Shown: positions 17,816-26,035, counted from the first letter of the stretch. The stretch is 55,969 nucleotides of DNA from Massilia sp. Mn16-1_5 (GCF_004798585.1 NZ_PPXQ01000026.1:1-55969); one strand, 5' to 3'. Notes: generated by a model from the sequence alone, not told the origin. Made by a program: numbers and translations.

Positions 17816-17838
17816 AAACCGCCGAAAGGCGGTTTTTT
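17816..17838 (+). terminator. Intrinsic terminator of tRNA-Ser, core of a larger palindrome
   Basis: AAACCGCC (17816-17823), GAAA tetraloop, GGCGGTTT (17828-17835), then T residues. It is flanked on both sides by a 20-bp inverted repeat: 17795-17814, the tRNA 3' end, against 17836-17855. The whole 61-bp palindrome could therefore form a stem of about 28 pairs with a single bulge. Confidence 0.85.
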
Positions 17839-17980
17839 ATTTCCTGGCGGAAGCGAGGGAGGCGCCTGCGCGCCTCCCGTGTGAGATTCGAAGGGCTGGG
17901 CATACTTGCCCAGCCCTCTTCGAATCCGGCCGACTGCTGCCCGCAAGGCGGGCAGCGCCGCGCGCCGAGGGCGCGCGCTG
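17836..17980 (-). repeat. Chain of hairpins containing an inverted, interrupted partial copy of tRNA-Ser
   Basis: Read on the minus strand, three tRNA-Ser segments occur in tRNA order. They are the anticodon-arm segment GGCAGCAGTC (17941-17932), the T-arm segment TTCGAATCTCAC (17892-17881), and the acceptor end plus CCA and 3' flank (17855-17836, 20 bases identical). The pieces are separated by GC hairpins: GGGCTGGGCA/TGCCCAGCCC (17893-17916) and GGGAGGCGC/GCGCCTCCC (17857-17878). Further hairpins follow at 17939-17953 and beyond. It cannot make a functional tRNA. It fills most of the gap between tRNA-Ser and the methyltransferase-HNH gene; no protein gene is credible in 17602-17989. Confidence 0.7.
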
Positions 17981-17989
17981 TACCTCTGA

Positions 17990-19735
17990 TCATAAAGCTC
18001 GGCCAATGGAAGGCTCCCACCCCCGCAACCCCTGATCCTTCGCCAACCGAATCCGCTGCACCTTCATCGCATCGATGAGATCCAGCGACGACCCCGCATT
18101 CTGCAACATCGGCAAGGTTTGCTCCGCCTCAAGAAAAAACCGCCGACGCTCCCCGGCGCCGGCCGACAGAAACGCATCCTCCCACCACTCCCCGATCCGC
18201 TCGCTGGCCCGCTCCAGCGCGGCTTGCGTCACCAAACGATTCGACTTCTCGTTGTTGATGCGCTTCGACGCAGGCATCAGATTCCAGGCGTCCCCGCAAG
18301 GCCAGGCAGCGAACGGAAAACAATGGTCGATATCGTAGTCATCCCGCAGACGCTGGCCCGACCAGACACAGTAGACGGGCTTGCCCTGGCTCCGCAGCCG
18401 TTCGACTGCAGTCCGCGCCAATCTGGTGTCGCGCTCGGGATCCGCCCACGCAAGGAGGGAATACGCAGTCTGACCAATAGTCGGGCCAAGTTGTCCTGAA
18501 TAGGATTCCATCAGGCGCACCCACTCCCCGATAAGGACTGGTTCGACCCACACGTTATAGTGGCTCAGCGCATCCCAGATCTGAAGGGGGACATGGAATT
18601 CGCCGAAGCTCCACAGGAACGGGTCGTCGATCCGCAGGCTTGATGGTGTCGACGTGCGACGCTGGTGCTTGATATGAAAGATGTTGTCATCGCTCGCTGG
18701 CCAACGCAGGTATCTGACAGGCATTTCGCGGATCAGCCTGGCAATCTCCCACAGGCTGCCGTGAAGGTGTCGCGCCGTGTCGTCATGGAACTCCATCCCT
18801 GCACGAAGGTCCACCGGCCGAATGGAACGCAAGGCAGTGAAGTTACTGGTCACGAAGCCGGGAGTATTTCCAGCTCGGTTAGGTGGCATCTGGGGGAGGC
18901 CGCCCTCGATCAGCGGCTTGTACATGCGGAGCCAGAAGAGCGCTACCAGGCCCATTGGCAGGACGACCGAATCCGGCTCATGGCGCGCTGCACCCGCCGC
19001 GGTATCGGCGACCCTGGCGAGAATGCGGAGCAGAGCGATCTTGTAGGTCGATGACTTCCCGTCTGTCAGGATCAAGTGACGCAGCAGCGGAAGTGCCCCC
19101 AATCCATCATCGGGTAAGCCAAGAACCGCGGTGGCCCACGATATGCCCGGCCGCCCGAGTTTGTCAGGGCTGTCGTCGGTACGCACCAGCCTGAGTCCGA
19201 ACTGATGGGCCATCGCCGTCAGCTCGGGTAGCGTCACCTCGTACATGGCCCGGTCGGTATCGGGCGGACCGAGGCGAAGGCTGATGGCGATACGTCCATT
19301 CGGCGACAGCAGCGTTGCCAGCTTGCGCAGGGCACGCTGGCGTGACGCCGGCGGTACATGCATCCAGACCGCCGAGAGCAGGATCAAATCAAACGTAAGC
19401 CCCAGTCTGCGCACCTGGGCCAGGTCTGGCAGGCTGTCGGCAACCCAGTGAATGCGTGGCGAAGGATGGCGCTGACGTGCAAGCGTACGCATTGCTTCCG
19501 AGGGCTCGGCAGCGACCACGTCGTATCCCTTGGCCGCAAACCAGGCTGCGTCCCTTCCGGAGCCGGCGCCGACGTCGAGGATCGTCGCGCCGGGCGGTGG
19601 CAGGACGTCCAGCAGGGTAGAGTGCACGTGTTCAAATGTAAGCGACTCGTACTGGGCAACGAACTTCTCTGCGTTCTGATCGTAGTGGGAAACGGTCTGC
19701 ACGTGACCTGCGGTATGTTTTGTCGATTTATTCAT
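17990..19735 (-). CDS. SAM-dependent methyltransferase fused to an HNH endonuclease domain
   Basis: A 581-residue, two-part protein. Residues about 1-205 form a class I methyltransferase: motif I LDVGAGSGRDAAWFAAKGYD around 53-72, acidic end of beta2 at AAEPS, and a later FDLILLSAVWMH. The middle part (from about 228) contains SSTYKIALLRILARVAD and LFWLRMYKPLI. The same arrangement, as I recall it, precedes HNH domains in several uncharacterised nuclease proteins. The C-terminal HNH signature is YCVWSG (Cys456), DIDHCFPFAAWP (His471), WNLMPAS (Asn485) and RINNEKSNRLV. ATG 19735 was chosen; an ATG at 19750 and a TTG at 19765 are in frame and none has a strong ribosome site. Modification plus cleavage in one chain suggests nucleic-acid defence, but this is inference. 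It is a lone gene beside tRNA-Ser. Confidence 0.82.
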   Translation of the reverse strand: MNKSTKHTAGHVQTVSHYDQNAEKFVAQYESLTFEHVHSTLLDVLPPPGATILDVGAGSGRDAAWFAAKGYDVVAAEPSEAMRTLARQRHPSPRIHWVADSLPDLAQVRRLGLTFDLILLSAVWMHVPPASRQRALRKLATLLSPNGRIAISLRLGPPDTDRAMYEVTLPELTAMAHQFGLRLVRTDDSPDKLGRPGISWATAVLGLPDDGLGALPLLRHLILTDGKSSTYKIALLRILARVADTAAGAARHEPDSVVLPMGLVALFWLRMYKPLIEGGLPQMPPNRAGNTPGFVTSNFTALRSIRPVDLRAGMEFHDDTARHLHGSLWEIARLIREMPVRYLRWPASDDNIFHIKHQRRTSTPSSLRIDDPFLWSFGEFHVPLQIWDALSHYNVWVEPVLIGEWVRLMESYSGQLGPTIGQTAYSLLAWADPERDTRLARTAVERLRSQGKPVYCVWSGQRLRDDYDIDHCFPFAAWPCGDAWNLMPASKRINNEKSNRLVTQAALERASERIGEWWEDAFLSAGAGERRRFFLEAEQTLPMLQNAGSSLDLIDAMKVQRIRLAKDQGLRGWEPSIGRAL

Positions 19736-19858
19736 TGTAAGCCCAAGCATGCCGCTGGAAGGCAAGCCATCCCGAAAATTGTGCTTTTAAGCACTGTTTT
19801 CATTGTCCGGTCCTTCCCGCACAGCTATCATGTCCGATTCATTTGACAACACGTCCAC

Positions 19859-21562
19859 ATGAACCACCCGGCCCGCGCTCCAAGGCGCCGCTCCCTGCGC
19901 CTGGCAACGATCACCATGCTCATGGTCAGCATCGCCGTCACCCTGACGGTCCTGCTGCACCTCGCCCTGGTCAGCCACTTCGCCCACCAGCAAGCCCGCA
20001 AGGAAGCCCAGTTGCGCCTGCAGCAGCTGTCCTGGCAAATGCGCGACTCCCTTAATCGCGTCACGAACAACGCCATCGTCACCGTCAAGCTGCTCGCGGA
20101 CCTGCCCCAGATACGTTCCTACGACCAGCCCGAGGCCACCCGCAGCGTGCTGGAGTCAATCCAGCGCGAAGTGCCCGACTATGCCTGGATCGGCGTCGTC
20201 GATGCCAAGGGCAAGGTGAGGGCGTCGACCGGCCGCATGCTGGAAGGCGCGCAGGTGGAGGCCCGGCCCTGGTTCCAGGCGGGCCTGAAAGGGGCGCACG
20301 CCACCGACTATCATCCGGCCCTGCTGCTGAACAAACTCTTGCCGAAAGCGGCCGATCCCTGGCGTTTCATCGACATGTCGGCCCCGCTGCTTGGGGCGGA
20401 TGGCCAGGTGCGCGGCGTGGTCGGTGTGCACATGAGCTGGCAGTGGGCGCGCAACCGCGCGCGCCAGCTGCTGACGCCGGCCCTGCGCGAGTACGGCGCC
20501 GAAGTGCTGGTGGTGCGGGCCGACGGTACCGTCATCCTCGGTCCGGAGCACCTGATCGAAAAGAAGATCGATACCCCGAGCCTGCGCCTGGCCCAGACCG
20601 GTGCGACCGGTTCGCTGCGCGAGGAGGGGGCGGACGGCAGAATCTATCTCACCGGTTATAGCCGTACCGGTACGACGGGCGATCCCGCGACCTTGCAGTG
20701 GGCGGTGCTCGTGCGGCATACCGAGGATGCGGCGCTGGCCGATGCGCGCGCGCTGGAAGACCGCATGATCGTGCTGAGCGTCCTGATGGCCCTGGTGCTG
20801 GCCGGTTGCGCCGCGCTGCTGGCGCGCCGCTTGACGCGGCCCATGGATGCGCTCAGCGGCGCGATCGAGCAGGCGGCCGCAGCCACCCGCGCCGGCGGGC
20901 GTCCGCAAGACATTCCGGTGGTGGACGGCTTCCACGAGGCCAATGTGCTGTCGCACGCGATGCGCGAACTGGTACGCAGCGAGGAGGCCCACCGCAGTGC
21001 GCTGGAAACGATGAACCAGCAGCTGGAAAGCACGGTCGCCGCGCGTACCGCCGAGCTGCAGGCGCTGCTGCTGCACGATGCCCTGACGGGCCTGCCGAAC
21101 CGGCGCGCGCTGATGCAGACCCTGCCCGATGCCATGCACCGCGCCGTGCGCGCCGGCAAACCCTGCGCCTTGCTGTTCCTCGACATGGACGGTTTCAAGG
21201 GCGTCAACGATACCCATGGCCATGAGGAAGGCGACGAATTGCTGCGCCAGTTCGGCGCCCGGCTGTTTGAAGCGGTGCGCAAGACCGATCTCGTGGCGCG
21301 CCTGGCCGGCGACGAATTCGTGGTCGTACTGGAAGGCCTGGCGGATGCGCAAGATGCCCATGAGAAAGCAAACAGCTTGCTGGAGGTGCTGCGCCAGCCT
21401 TATGCCTTGCGCCGCGCCAGCGTGACGGTCGGCGCCAGCATCGGTGTCGCCCTGCACCGGCCGGGCGAAGCGCACGATCTCGACGCCTGGCTGGCCCGCG
21501 CCGATAACGCCATGTATGCTGCAAAACGCGGCGGCAAGAACGCGGTGGCGCTAGCTGCTTGA
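19859..21562 (+). CDS. Membrane diguanylate cyclase with periplasmic Cache-type sensor
   Basis: A 567-residue protein. TM1 is about 17-39, a periplasmic double-Cache-like sensor spans about 40-300 (ARPWFQAGLKGAHATDYHP and VGVHMSWQWAR are typical), TM2 is about 303-323, then HAMP, a coiled linker (about 375-402) and a GGDEF domain. The cyclase signature is AGDEF at 483-487, with LDMDGFKGVNDTHGHEEGDE upstream holding the metal-binding Asp and the nucleotide-contacting Asn. It probably makes cyclic di-GMP in response to an external ligand. The ATG at 19859 is preceded by a weak ribosome site. It is divergent from the methyltransferase-HNH gene with 123 bp between starts. Confidence 0.92.
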   Translation: MNHPARAPRRRSLRLATITMLMVSIAVTLTVLLHLALVSHFAHQQARKEAQLRLQQLSWQMRDSLNRVTNNAIVTVKLLADLPQIRSYDQPEATRSVLESIQREVPDYAWIGVVDAKGKVRASTGRMLEGAQVEARPWFQAGLKGAHATDYHPALLLNKLLPKAADPWRFIDMSAPLLGADGQVRGVVGVHMSWQWARNRARQLLTPALREYGAEVLVVRADGTVILGPEHLIEKKIDTPSLRLAQTGATGSLREEGADGRIYLTGYSRTGTTGDPATLQWAVLVRHTEDAALADARALEDRMIVLSVLMALVLAGCAALLARRLTRPMDALSGAIEQAAAATRAGGRPQDIPVVDGFHEANVLSHAMRELVRSEEAHRSALETMNQQLESTVAARTAELQALLLHDALTGLPNRRALMQTLPDAMHRAVRAGKPCALLFLDMDGFKGVNDTHGHEEGDELLRQFGARLFEAVRKTDLVARLAGDEFVVVLEGLADAQDAHEKANSLLEVLRQPYALRRASVTVGASIGVALHRPGEAHDLDAWLARADNAMYAAKRGGKNAVALAA

Positions 21563-21567
21563 GGCTT

Positions 21568-21581
21568 GACGTATGTACGTC
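21568..21581. promoter_or_regulatory. Palindrome GACGTATGTACGTC
   Basis: A perfect 14-bp palindrome six bases after the cyclase stop codon and 109 bases before the porin start. There is no U-tract. It could be an operator of the porin gene or the remnant of a hairpin. A tandem TAGAGGCGTA repeat follows near 21652-21674. Confidence 0.3.
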
Positions 21582-21689
21582 GGAGTCCGCCTACATGAAG
21601 ACGAGCTTAAGTGGTCAGCGGTATGTGCGACATTCGACAGATGACGCTGCTTTAGAGGCGTAATGTAGAGGCGTAGAGAGGATACGCCG

Positions 21690-22766
21690 ATGCTCAAGTC
21701 GTTTGTTACGTGTGCAGTACTGGGTGGAAGTGCCGCGCTTGCCTGCGCGCAGAACGGCGTCACGACGTATGGCGTGATCGATGCCGGGGTGGTCGGGCAG
21801 GGCGGATGCGGCAACGCGTGTACGACCCAGGTAGGGAGTGGCCTGGCCTCGGAGTCCCATATCGGCATCCAGGGCAGGGAAGCGGTCGGCAACAACACCT
21901 CGGCCATCTTCACCCTCGAGAGCGGCGTCCGGGTCGATACCGGCCGCAGCGACCAGCACGAGCGCCTGTTCGGACGCCAGGCCTTCGTCGGCCTTGCCGG
22001 CGAGTTCGGCGCGATCACCATCGGCCGCCAGTACAACCTGCAATACCTGGCGCTGACGGACGTGGCGGACCCCTTCAAGGGCGGAATGTCCGGCAACGCG
22101 GGGAACCTGATCGGCGGCGGGCGCCGGGTCGACAACAGCATCCAGTACTTCGGCGCGTTGGCACGTGGCATCTCGGCCGGCGCCTCCTATGCCTACAAGG
22201 AAAAGGTCGACACCTCGCCGGCCGGACGCGCCTGGGGCATGACGGTCGGCCTCGAGGCCGGACCGCTGACCGTGCGCGCGGCGCACCAGAACCTGAGCGC
22301 CGTGCGCGTCCAGCTCAACAGCAAAACCAGCAACGACACCGTTTCGCGCAACTCGATCCTGGCGGCCAACCTGCGTCTCGGTTGGGGCACGGCCTACACG
22401 GCCTACAGCCTGAGCCGCGGCTGGGCCAGTTCGCCGCTCTTCAATCCCGACAATCCCTATGGCGCGGGCCTGGCGCGCACCGCGTCGACCAACAGCCGTG
22501 ACGTGCTGTTCGGCATGGCGGTGCCGGTCGGCCAGCGCACGACCCTGCTTGCATCCTGGATCCAGAAGGACGACCGCGATCCGGCCAACCAGGACGCCCG
22601 GCAGGTCGCGTTCGGCGCCAGCCACGCGCTGTCACGCCGTACCGATTTCTATGCGGCGTATTCGCGCATCCAGAACCGCAATGGCGCGGGTTATACCGTC
22701 GGCAATGCCAGTGCGCGCGGCAACGGCAATGCGGCCATCAACGTCGGCATGCGCCACGCTTTCTAG
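21690..22766 (+). CDS. Gram-negative porin (Burkholderiales trimeric type)
   Basis: A 358-residue outer-membrane protein with a signal peptide (cut after ACAQ). The start of the barrel, NGVTTYGVIDAGVV, and the loop GRQAFVGLAGEFGAITIGRQY are hallmark stretches of betaproteobacterial OmpC/Omp32-type porins. The protein ends in GMRHAF, the C-terminal Phe required by the BAM machinery. Alternating hydrophobic strands run throughout. It would form a passive trimeric pore for small hydrophilic solutes. Two Cys (GGCGNACT) near the N-terminus of the mature chain are unusual for a porin. It stands alone, followed by a small acidic protein gene. Confidence 0.93.
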   Translation: MLKSFVTCAVLGGSAALACAQNGVTTYGVIDAGVVGQGGCGNACTTQVGSGLASESHIGIQGREAVGNNTSAIFTLESGVRVDTGRSDQHERLFGRQAFVGLAGEFGAITIGRQYNLQYLALTDVADPFKGGMSGNAGNLIGGGRRVDNSIQYFGALARGISAGASYAYKEKVDTSPAGRAWGMTVGLEAGPLTVRAAHQNLSAVRVQLNSKTSNDTVSRNSILAANLRLGWGTAYTAYSLSRGWASSPLFNPDNPYGAGLARTASTNSRDVLFGMAVPVGQRTTLLASWIQKDDRDPANQDARQVAFGASHALSRRTDFYAAYSRIQNRNGAGYTVGNASARGNGNAAINVGMRHAF

Positions 22767-22851
22767 CGCCCTGCGCTGCGCCATGCAGTGCCGAATGGCT
22801 GTAGCCTGACATTATCCTGAACTATCCGACAACCATCTTCACGGAGGCATC

Positions 22852-23289
22852 ATGACTGGCATTAGCACACTTGATCCGGACAACTTCCCGGAACGCCCAG
22901 ACCGCAGCCTTGGCAAGGGCCATGGCACCGACGCACTGGGACCGAGCGATATCTCCGATACCGGCAGCGACGTGGTCGGCGGTCCCGGCTTTTCGGCCAA
23001 CCTCGACGACGACCAGGTGCTGCACCTGGACGAGGGCACGACTTCCGACCTGGAAGCAAGCCACGCGGGCGACACCGCGGGTCCCGACGTCGGCGACGCG
23101 GACTTTTCCGGTGACAGCGATATGGGCGGCACCGGCGAGCGCGCGGCCGCCGGACGCGACACAGTGGCCAAGGATGGCGCCGACATCGATACCGACCGGA
23201 TCGAGTCGATTCCCGATCTGCCGCTGACGGAAGACGATACCGAGTTCCTGTCGAGCCGGCCGCCGATCGATAAAGACGCGGGGAGGTAG
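22852..23289 (+). CDS. Acidic, probably disordered protein of unknown function
   Basis: A 145-residue, very Asp/Gly/Ser-rich protein with no signal peptide, membrane helix or Cys. Its composition predicts intrinsic disorder and a very low pI. Semi-regular Asp-containing stretches (DISDTGSDVVGG, DVGDADFSGDSDMGG) resemble loose repeats. A strong ribosome site (GGAGG) is eight bases before ATG 22852. I do not recognise a family. Possible roles are cation buffering, hydration or a histone-like chaperone; none is supported beyond composition. It is flanked by the porin gene and a large hairpin repeat. Confidence 0.7.
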   Translation: MTGISTLDPDNFPERPDRSLGKGHGTDALGPSDISDTGSDVVGGPGFSANLDDDQVLHLDEGTTSDLEASHAGDTAGPDVGDADFSGDSDMGGTGERAAAGRDTVAKDGADIDTDRIESIPDLPLTEDDTEFLSSRPPIDKDAGR

Positions 23290-23298
23290 TTCAGGTTT

Positions 23299-23431
23299 GT
23301 AGGGTGGGCACTCGGTGCCCACGGGGTACTGCCCAAGCTAATCCGAAACGTCGCACCTCGGCTGTGGACGTGCCTAACGACGGTGCGGTATGCATAGGCA
23401 CGACCGCGTGGGCACAGAGTGCCCACCCTAC
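23299..23431. repeat. GTAGGGTG-type nested inverted repeat, copy 2 (133 bp)
   Basis: The left end (23299-23323) starts GTAGGGTGGGCACTC and contains its own hairpin. The right end (23407-23431) is its inverted copy with one mismatch in 25. Inside is a second inverted pair, CGTGCCTA (23369-23376) and TAGGCACG (23395-23402). The layout of two inverted REP-like units around a spacer is that of a BIME or a small non-autonomous element. Confidence 0.75.
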
Positions 23432-23451
23432 GGCTAGCCACGGCCATCGGC

Positions 23452-23482
23452 AAAAAAAGACGCGCTAGCTGCGCGTCTTTTT
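23452..23482. terminator. Bidirectional intrinsic terminator
   Basis: AAAGACGCGC, loop TAGCT, GCGCGTCTTT, with an A-tract before and a T-tract after. It lies between the acidic protein gene (+) and the dehydrogenase gene (-) and can serve both. Confidence 0.9.
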
Positions 23483-23497
23483 GTTTCTGCAGGGCGC

Positions 23498-24544
23498 TTA
23501 AATCCGCCCCAGCCTGCGCCGTGCCATCCCTGGCTGCGCCAGCTTCCAGGCCGCAAACAGGGCGCCGCCGCTCAGCAGCGCCGTCATCAAGGGCTTCTTG
23601 TTCAGGGCCAGGGTCGTGTAGGCCGAGGTTTCCTTGACGCTGCGCTCAGGCATGCCCTGGCGTTCGCGCAGCGCGTGGGTCGGGTCGGGCGCGTGGAGGG
23701 CGTCGGGGCGGCCCGGCATTTTGTCCTGTTTCGACTTTTGCTGGCTGAACATGGTCGCCTGGCTGAAACGATCGGTCAGGAATGGCATGCGGGCGCGGCT
23801 GGCGGAGATGAACTTCGATGCGCCGCCCACGAACACTTCCCGTTTCGGATGGGAAGCACAATGCAGGATGGCATTGGCAACGATTTCCGGCGCGTACACC
23901 GGCGGCGGCAGGGTCGCTTCCTTGTCCATGTAGTTCTTCGCGTGCACCGCGAACAGGGTATCGATGGCCGCCGGCTTGATCAGGGTAACGGAGATCGGCG
24001 CGTCTTCCTTCTGCAATTCCATGCGCAGCGAGTCCGTAAACGCTTTGACCGCATGCTTGGAGGCCGAGTACATGCCTTGCAGGGGCACCGGCGTGTCCGA
24101 CACTTCGCTGCCGACATTGATCAGCGCACCGCCACCGCGCTGCTTCAGGCGCTTGACGGCTTCCAGCGAGCCATGCACGACGCCCCAGAAATTGGTCTGG
24201 AACAGGCGCTGGTGGTCTTCCAGCGTCACCTCTTCGAGGCGGCCGAAAGTGCCGACGCCGGCATTGTTAATCCATGTATCGATGCGGCCGAAGCGCTCCA
24301 TCGCGGTCTGGCCGATGCGCTCGACGTCCTGCACATTGCCGACGTCGGCTGCGACGGTAGCGACCTGGCAGCCCTGGCGCCGCAGTTCGCTGGCCAGCTG
24401 GTCGAGCGCCTCGCCGTTGCGCGAAGCCAGCACGAGTTTTGCGCCCTGTTCGGCGGCCATGCGGGCGGTGGTAAGACCGATACCGCTGCTGGCGCCGGTA
24501 ATGACGATGACTTGTTCGTTGATCTTGCGAAGAGTTGCTGACAT
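23498..24544 (-). CDS. SDR family oxidoreductase with C-terminal membrane tail
   Basis: A 348-residue short-chain dehydrogenase. The Rossmann motif TGASSGIG (about 17-24) binds NAD(P), followed by INNAGVG, the catalytic Ser in INVGSEVSD, and YSASKHAVK with the Tyr-Lys pair. It exceeds the classical 250 residues by about 100. The extra C-terminal part holds a polar stretch and a hydrophobic segment (LMTALLSGGALFAAWKLA) ending in basic residues, so it may be membrane-attached. The substrate is unknown. An AGGAAG ribosome site precedes ATG 24544. Confidence 0.92.
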   Translation of the reverse strand: MSATLRKINEQVIVITGASSGIGLTTARMAAEQGAKLVLASRNGEALDQLASELRRQGCQVATVAADVGNVQDVERIGQTAMERFGRIDTWINNAGVGTFGRLEEVTLEDHQRLFQTNFWGVVHGSLEAVKRLKQRGGGALINVGSEVSDTPVPLQGMYSASKHAVKAFTDSLRMELQKEDAPISVTLIKPAAIDTLFAVHAKNYMDKEATLPPPVYAPEIVANAILHCASHPKREVFVGGASKFISASRARMPFLTDRFSQATMFSQQKSKQDKMPGRPDALHAPDPTHALRERQGMPERSVKETSAYTTLALNKKPLMTALLSGGALFAAWKLAQPGMARRRLGRI

Positions 24545-24666
24545 GTCGTCTTCCTTTCCTAGGGGTAGTGCAGGAAGGACTGTCTCGATGGATACTCAAC
24601 AGCATCCCCGGCGACAGACCACGATTAGCAAATCAACACAGTCGTGGTCGTGCGCCGGATTTCAAG

Positions 24667-25674
24667 TCATTTTTTGCCGGGCTGGTAAATCTGGTCAAAC
24701 ACGCCGCCGTCGGCGAAGTGGGCCTTCTGTGCATTGGTCCAGTTACCGGCCACCTGGTCGAGCGTGAACAGCTTGATGTTCGGGAACTGCGAAGCGTACT
24801 TGCGCGAGAATTTCTCGACCGCCGGACGGTAGTAATTCTTGGCGATGATGTCCTGGCCTTCGTCGCTGTACAGGTATTCCAGGTAGGCCTGGGCCACCTG
24901 GCGCGTGCCGCGCTTGTCGGCGACCTTGTCGACCACGGCGACCGGCGGTTCGGCCAGGATACTCACCGATGGCGCCACGATCTCGAACTTGCCCGGACCG
25001 AGTTCGCGCAGGGCCAGCAGGGCTTCGTTTTCCCAGGCCAGCAGCACGTCGCCGATGCCGCGTTCGACAAAGGTGGTGGTGGCGCCGCGCGCGCCCGAAT
25101 CGAGCACCGGCACGTTCTTGTACAGCTTGCTGATGAAGTCGCGTGCGCTGGCTTCGTTACCGCCCGGCTGGCGCAGGGCATAGCCCCAGGCCGCGAGGTG
25201 GTTCCAGCGGGCGCCGCCCGAGGTCTTCGGATTCGGGGTGATGACGGACACGCCCGGCTTCACGAGGTCGCCCCAGTCGCGGATAGCCTTCGGGTTGCCC
25301 TTGCGCACCAGGAACACGATGGTCGAGGTGTAGGGCGAACTGCGGTACTTCAGGCGATCCTGCCAGTTGTGCGCGATAAGGCCGCGTTCACTGATAGCAT
25401 CGATGTCATAGGCCAGTGCCAGTGTGACAACGTCGGCCGAGAGGCCATCGATCACGGCGCGCGCCTGCTTGCCCGAGCCGCCGTGCGACTGCTTCACCGT
25501 GACGTTGTCGCCGGTCTTGGTCTTCCAGTACTTGGCGAAGGCTGCGTCGTAATCCTGGTAGAGCTCGCGCGTCGGATCGTAGGACACGTTCAGCAGCGAT
25601 ACGTCGGCAGCGAAAGCAGGCGCCTGGGCCAGCACTGCGACTGCGACCAGGGATTGAACGATTTTCTTGAACAT
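24667..25674 (-). CDS. sbp: Periplasmic sulfate-binding protein
   Basis: A 335-residue solute-binding protein with a signal peptide (cleavage after APAFA). Family motifs: LLNVSYDPTRELYQDYDAAF at the mature start, VKQSHGGSGKQARAVIDGL (sulfate-contacting residues) and PNPKTSGGARWNHLAAWGYA. It delivers sulfate to a CysTWA importer. The permease and ATPase genes are not in the window, so this copy stands alone. The upstream region has an AT-richer stretch near 25740-25770 where a CysB-type activator might bind, but I see no certain site. Confidence 0.95.
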   Translation of the reverse strand: MFKKIVQSLVAVAVLAQAPAFAADVSLLNVSYDPTRELYQDYDAAFAKYWKTKTGDNVTVKQSHGGSGKQARAVIDGLSADVVTLALAYDIDAISERGLIAHNWQDRLKYRSSPYTSTIVFLVRKGNPKAIRDWGDLVKPGVSVITPNPKTSGGARWNHLAAWGYALRQPGGNEASARDFISKLYKNVPVLDSGARGATTTFVERGIGDVLLAWENEALLALRELGPGKFEIVAPSVSILAEPPVAVVDKVADKRGTRQVAQAYLEYLYSDEGQDIIAKNYYRPAVEKFSRKYASQFPNIKLFTLDQVAGNWTNAQKAHFADGGVFDQIYQPGKK

Positions 25675-25822
25675 ACGTTTCTTTCAGATGAGTTAGGAGA
25701 CGGTTACCACTAGGGTATTGCTCCGCTCACCCGAAGAAAACGAATGATTTCAGCTATGGTTATGCGATTTTTAATGCTTGCCCGGCAGGACGAAGGTGCC
25801 GCATGCTCAGGCCATGAACGCC

Positions 25823-26035
25823 TTAGTGGGCCTTCGACAGGATGAGGAGCCAGCGGCCGAACAGCAGCACTTCGACATGGCCCGCCTCAACGCCCGTATC
25901 GCATTCGATAATCGGGTTGATCGGGTAGAAGCGTTTGCGGAAGTCACGGGTAATCAGGATTTCACGGCGTCCGATGCGCATAAGAAAAGGTGCAGGAGCG
26001 TATTCCAGGCCGAAGGTGTTGTTCAGAGTGGTCAT
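25823..26035 (-). CDS. 70-residue protein of unknown function behind LexA-like boxes
   Basis: Begins MTTLNNTFGLEYAPAPFLMR and ends with a hydrophobic HVEVLLFGRWLLILSKAH segment. The middle is basic (RRE, RDFRKRFYP) and then acidic. There is no signal peptide or Cys. ATG 26035 is chosen because AAGGGA lies eight bases upstream; an in-frame start at 26122 would extend into the operator region. The start lies 54 bases from the nearer of two LexA-like sites, so it is a candidate SOS-induced gene. I do not recognise a family. Possible roles (division inhibitor, recombination helper, membrane-active peptide) are guesses. Confidence 0.65.
   Translation of the reverse strand: MTTLNNTFGLEYAPAPFLMRIGRREILITRDFRKRFYPINPIIECDTGVEAGHVEVLLFGRWLLILSKAH

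Noticed and set aside
17526..18020. Minus-strand open frames running through tRNA-Ser and the hairpin chain
   Set aside because: They translate tRNA and hairpin sequence; similar spurious proteins are common over serine tRNAs.
17716..19765. Complete genomic island inserted at tRNA-Ser
   Set aside because: No integrase, no direct repeat of the tRNA 3' end on the far side of the methyltransferase-HNH gene; the only copies are inverted and adjacent.
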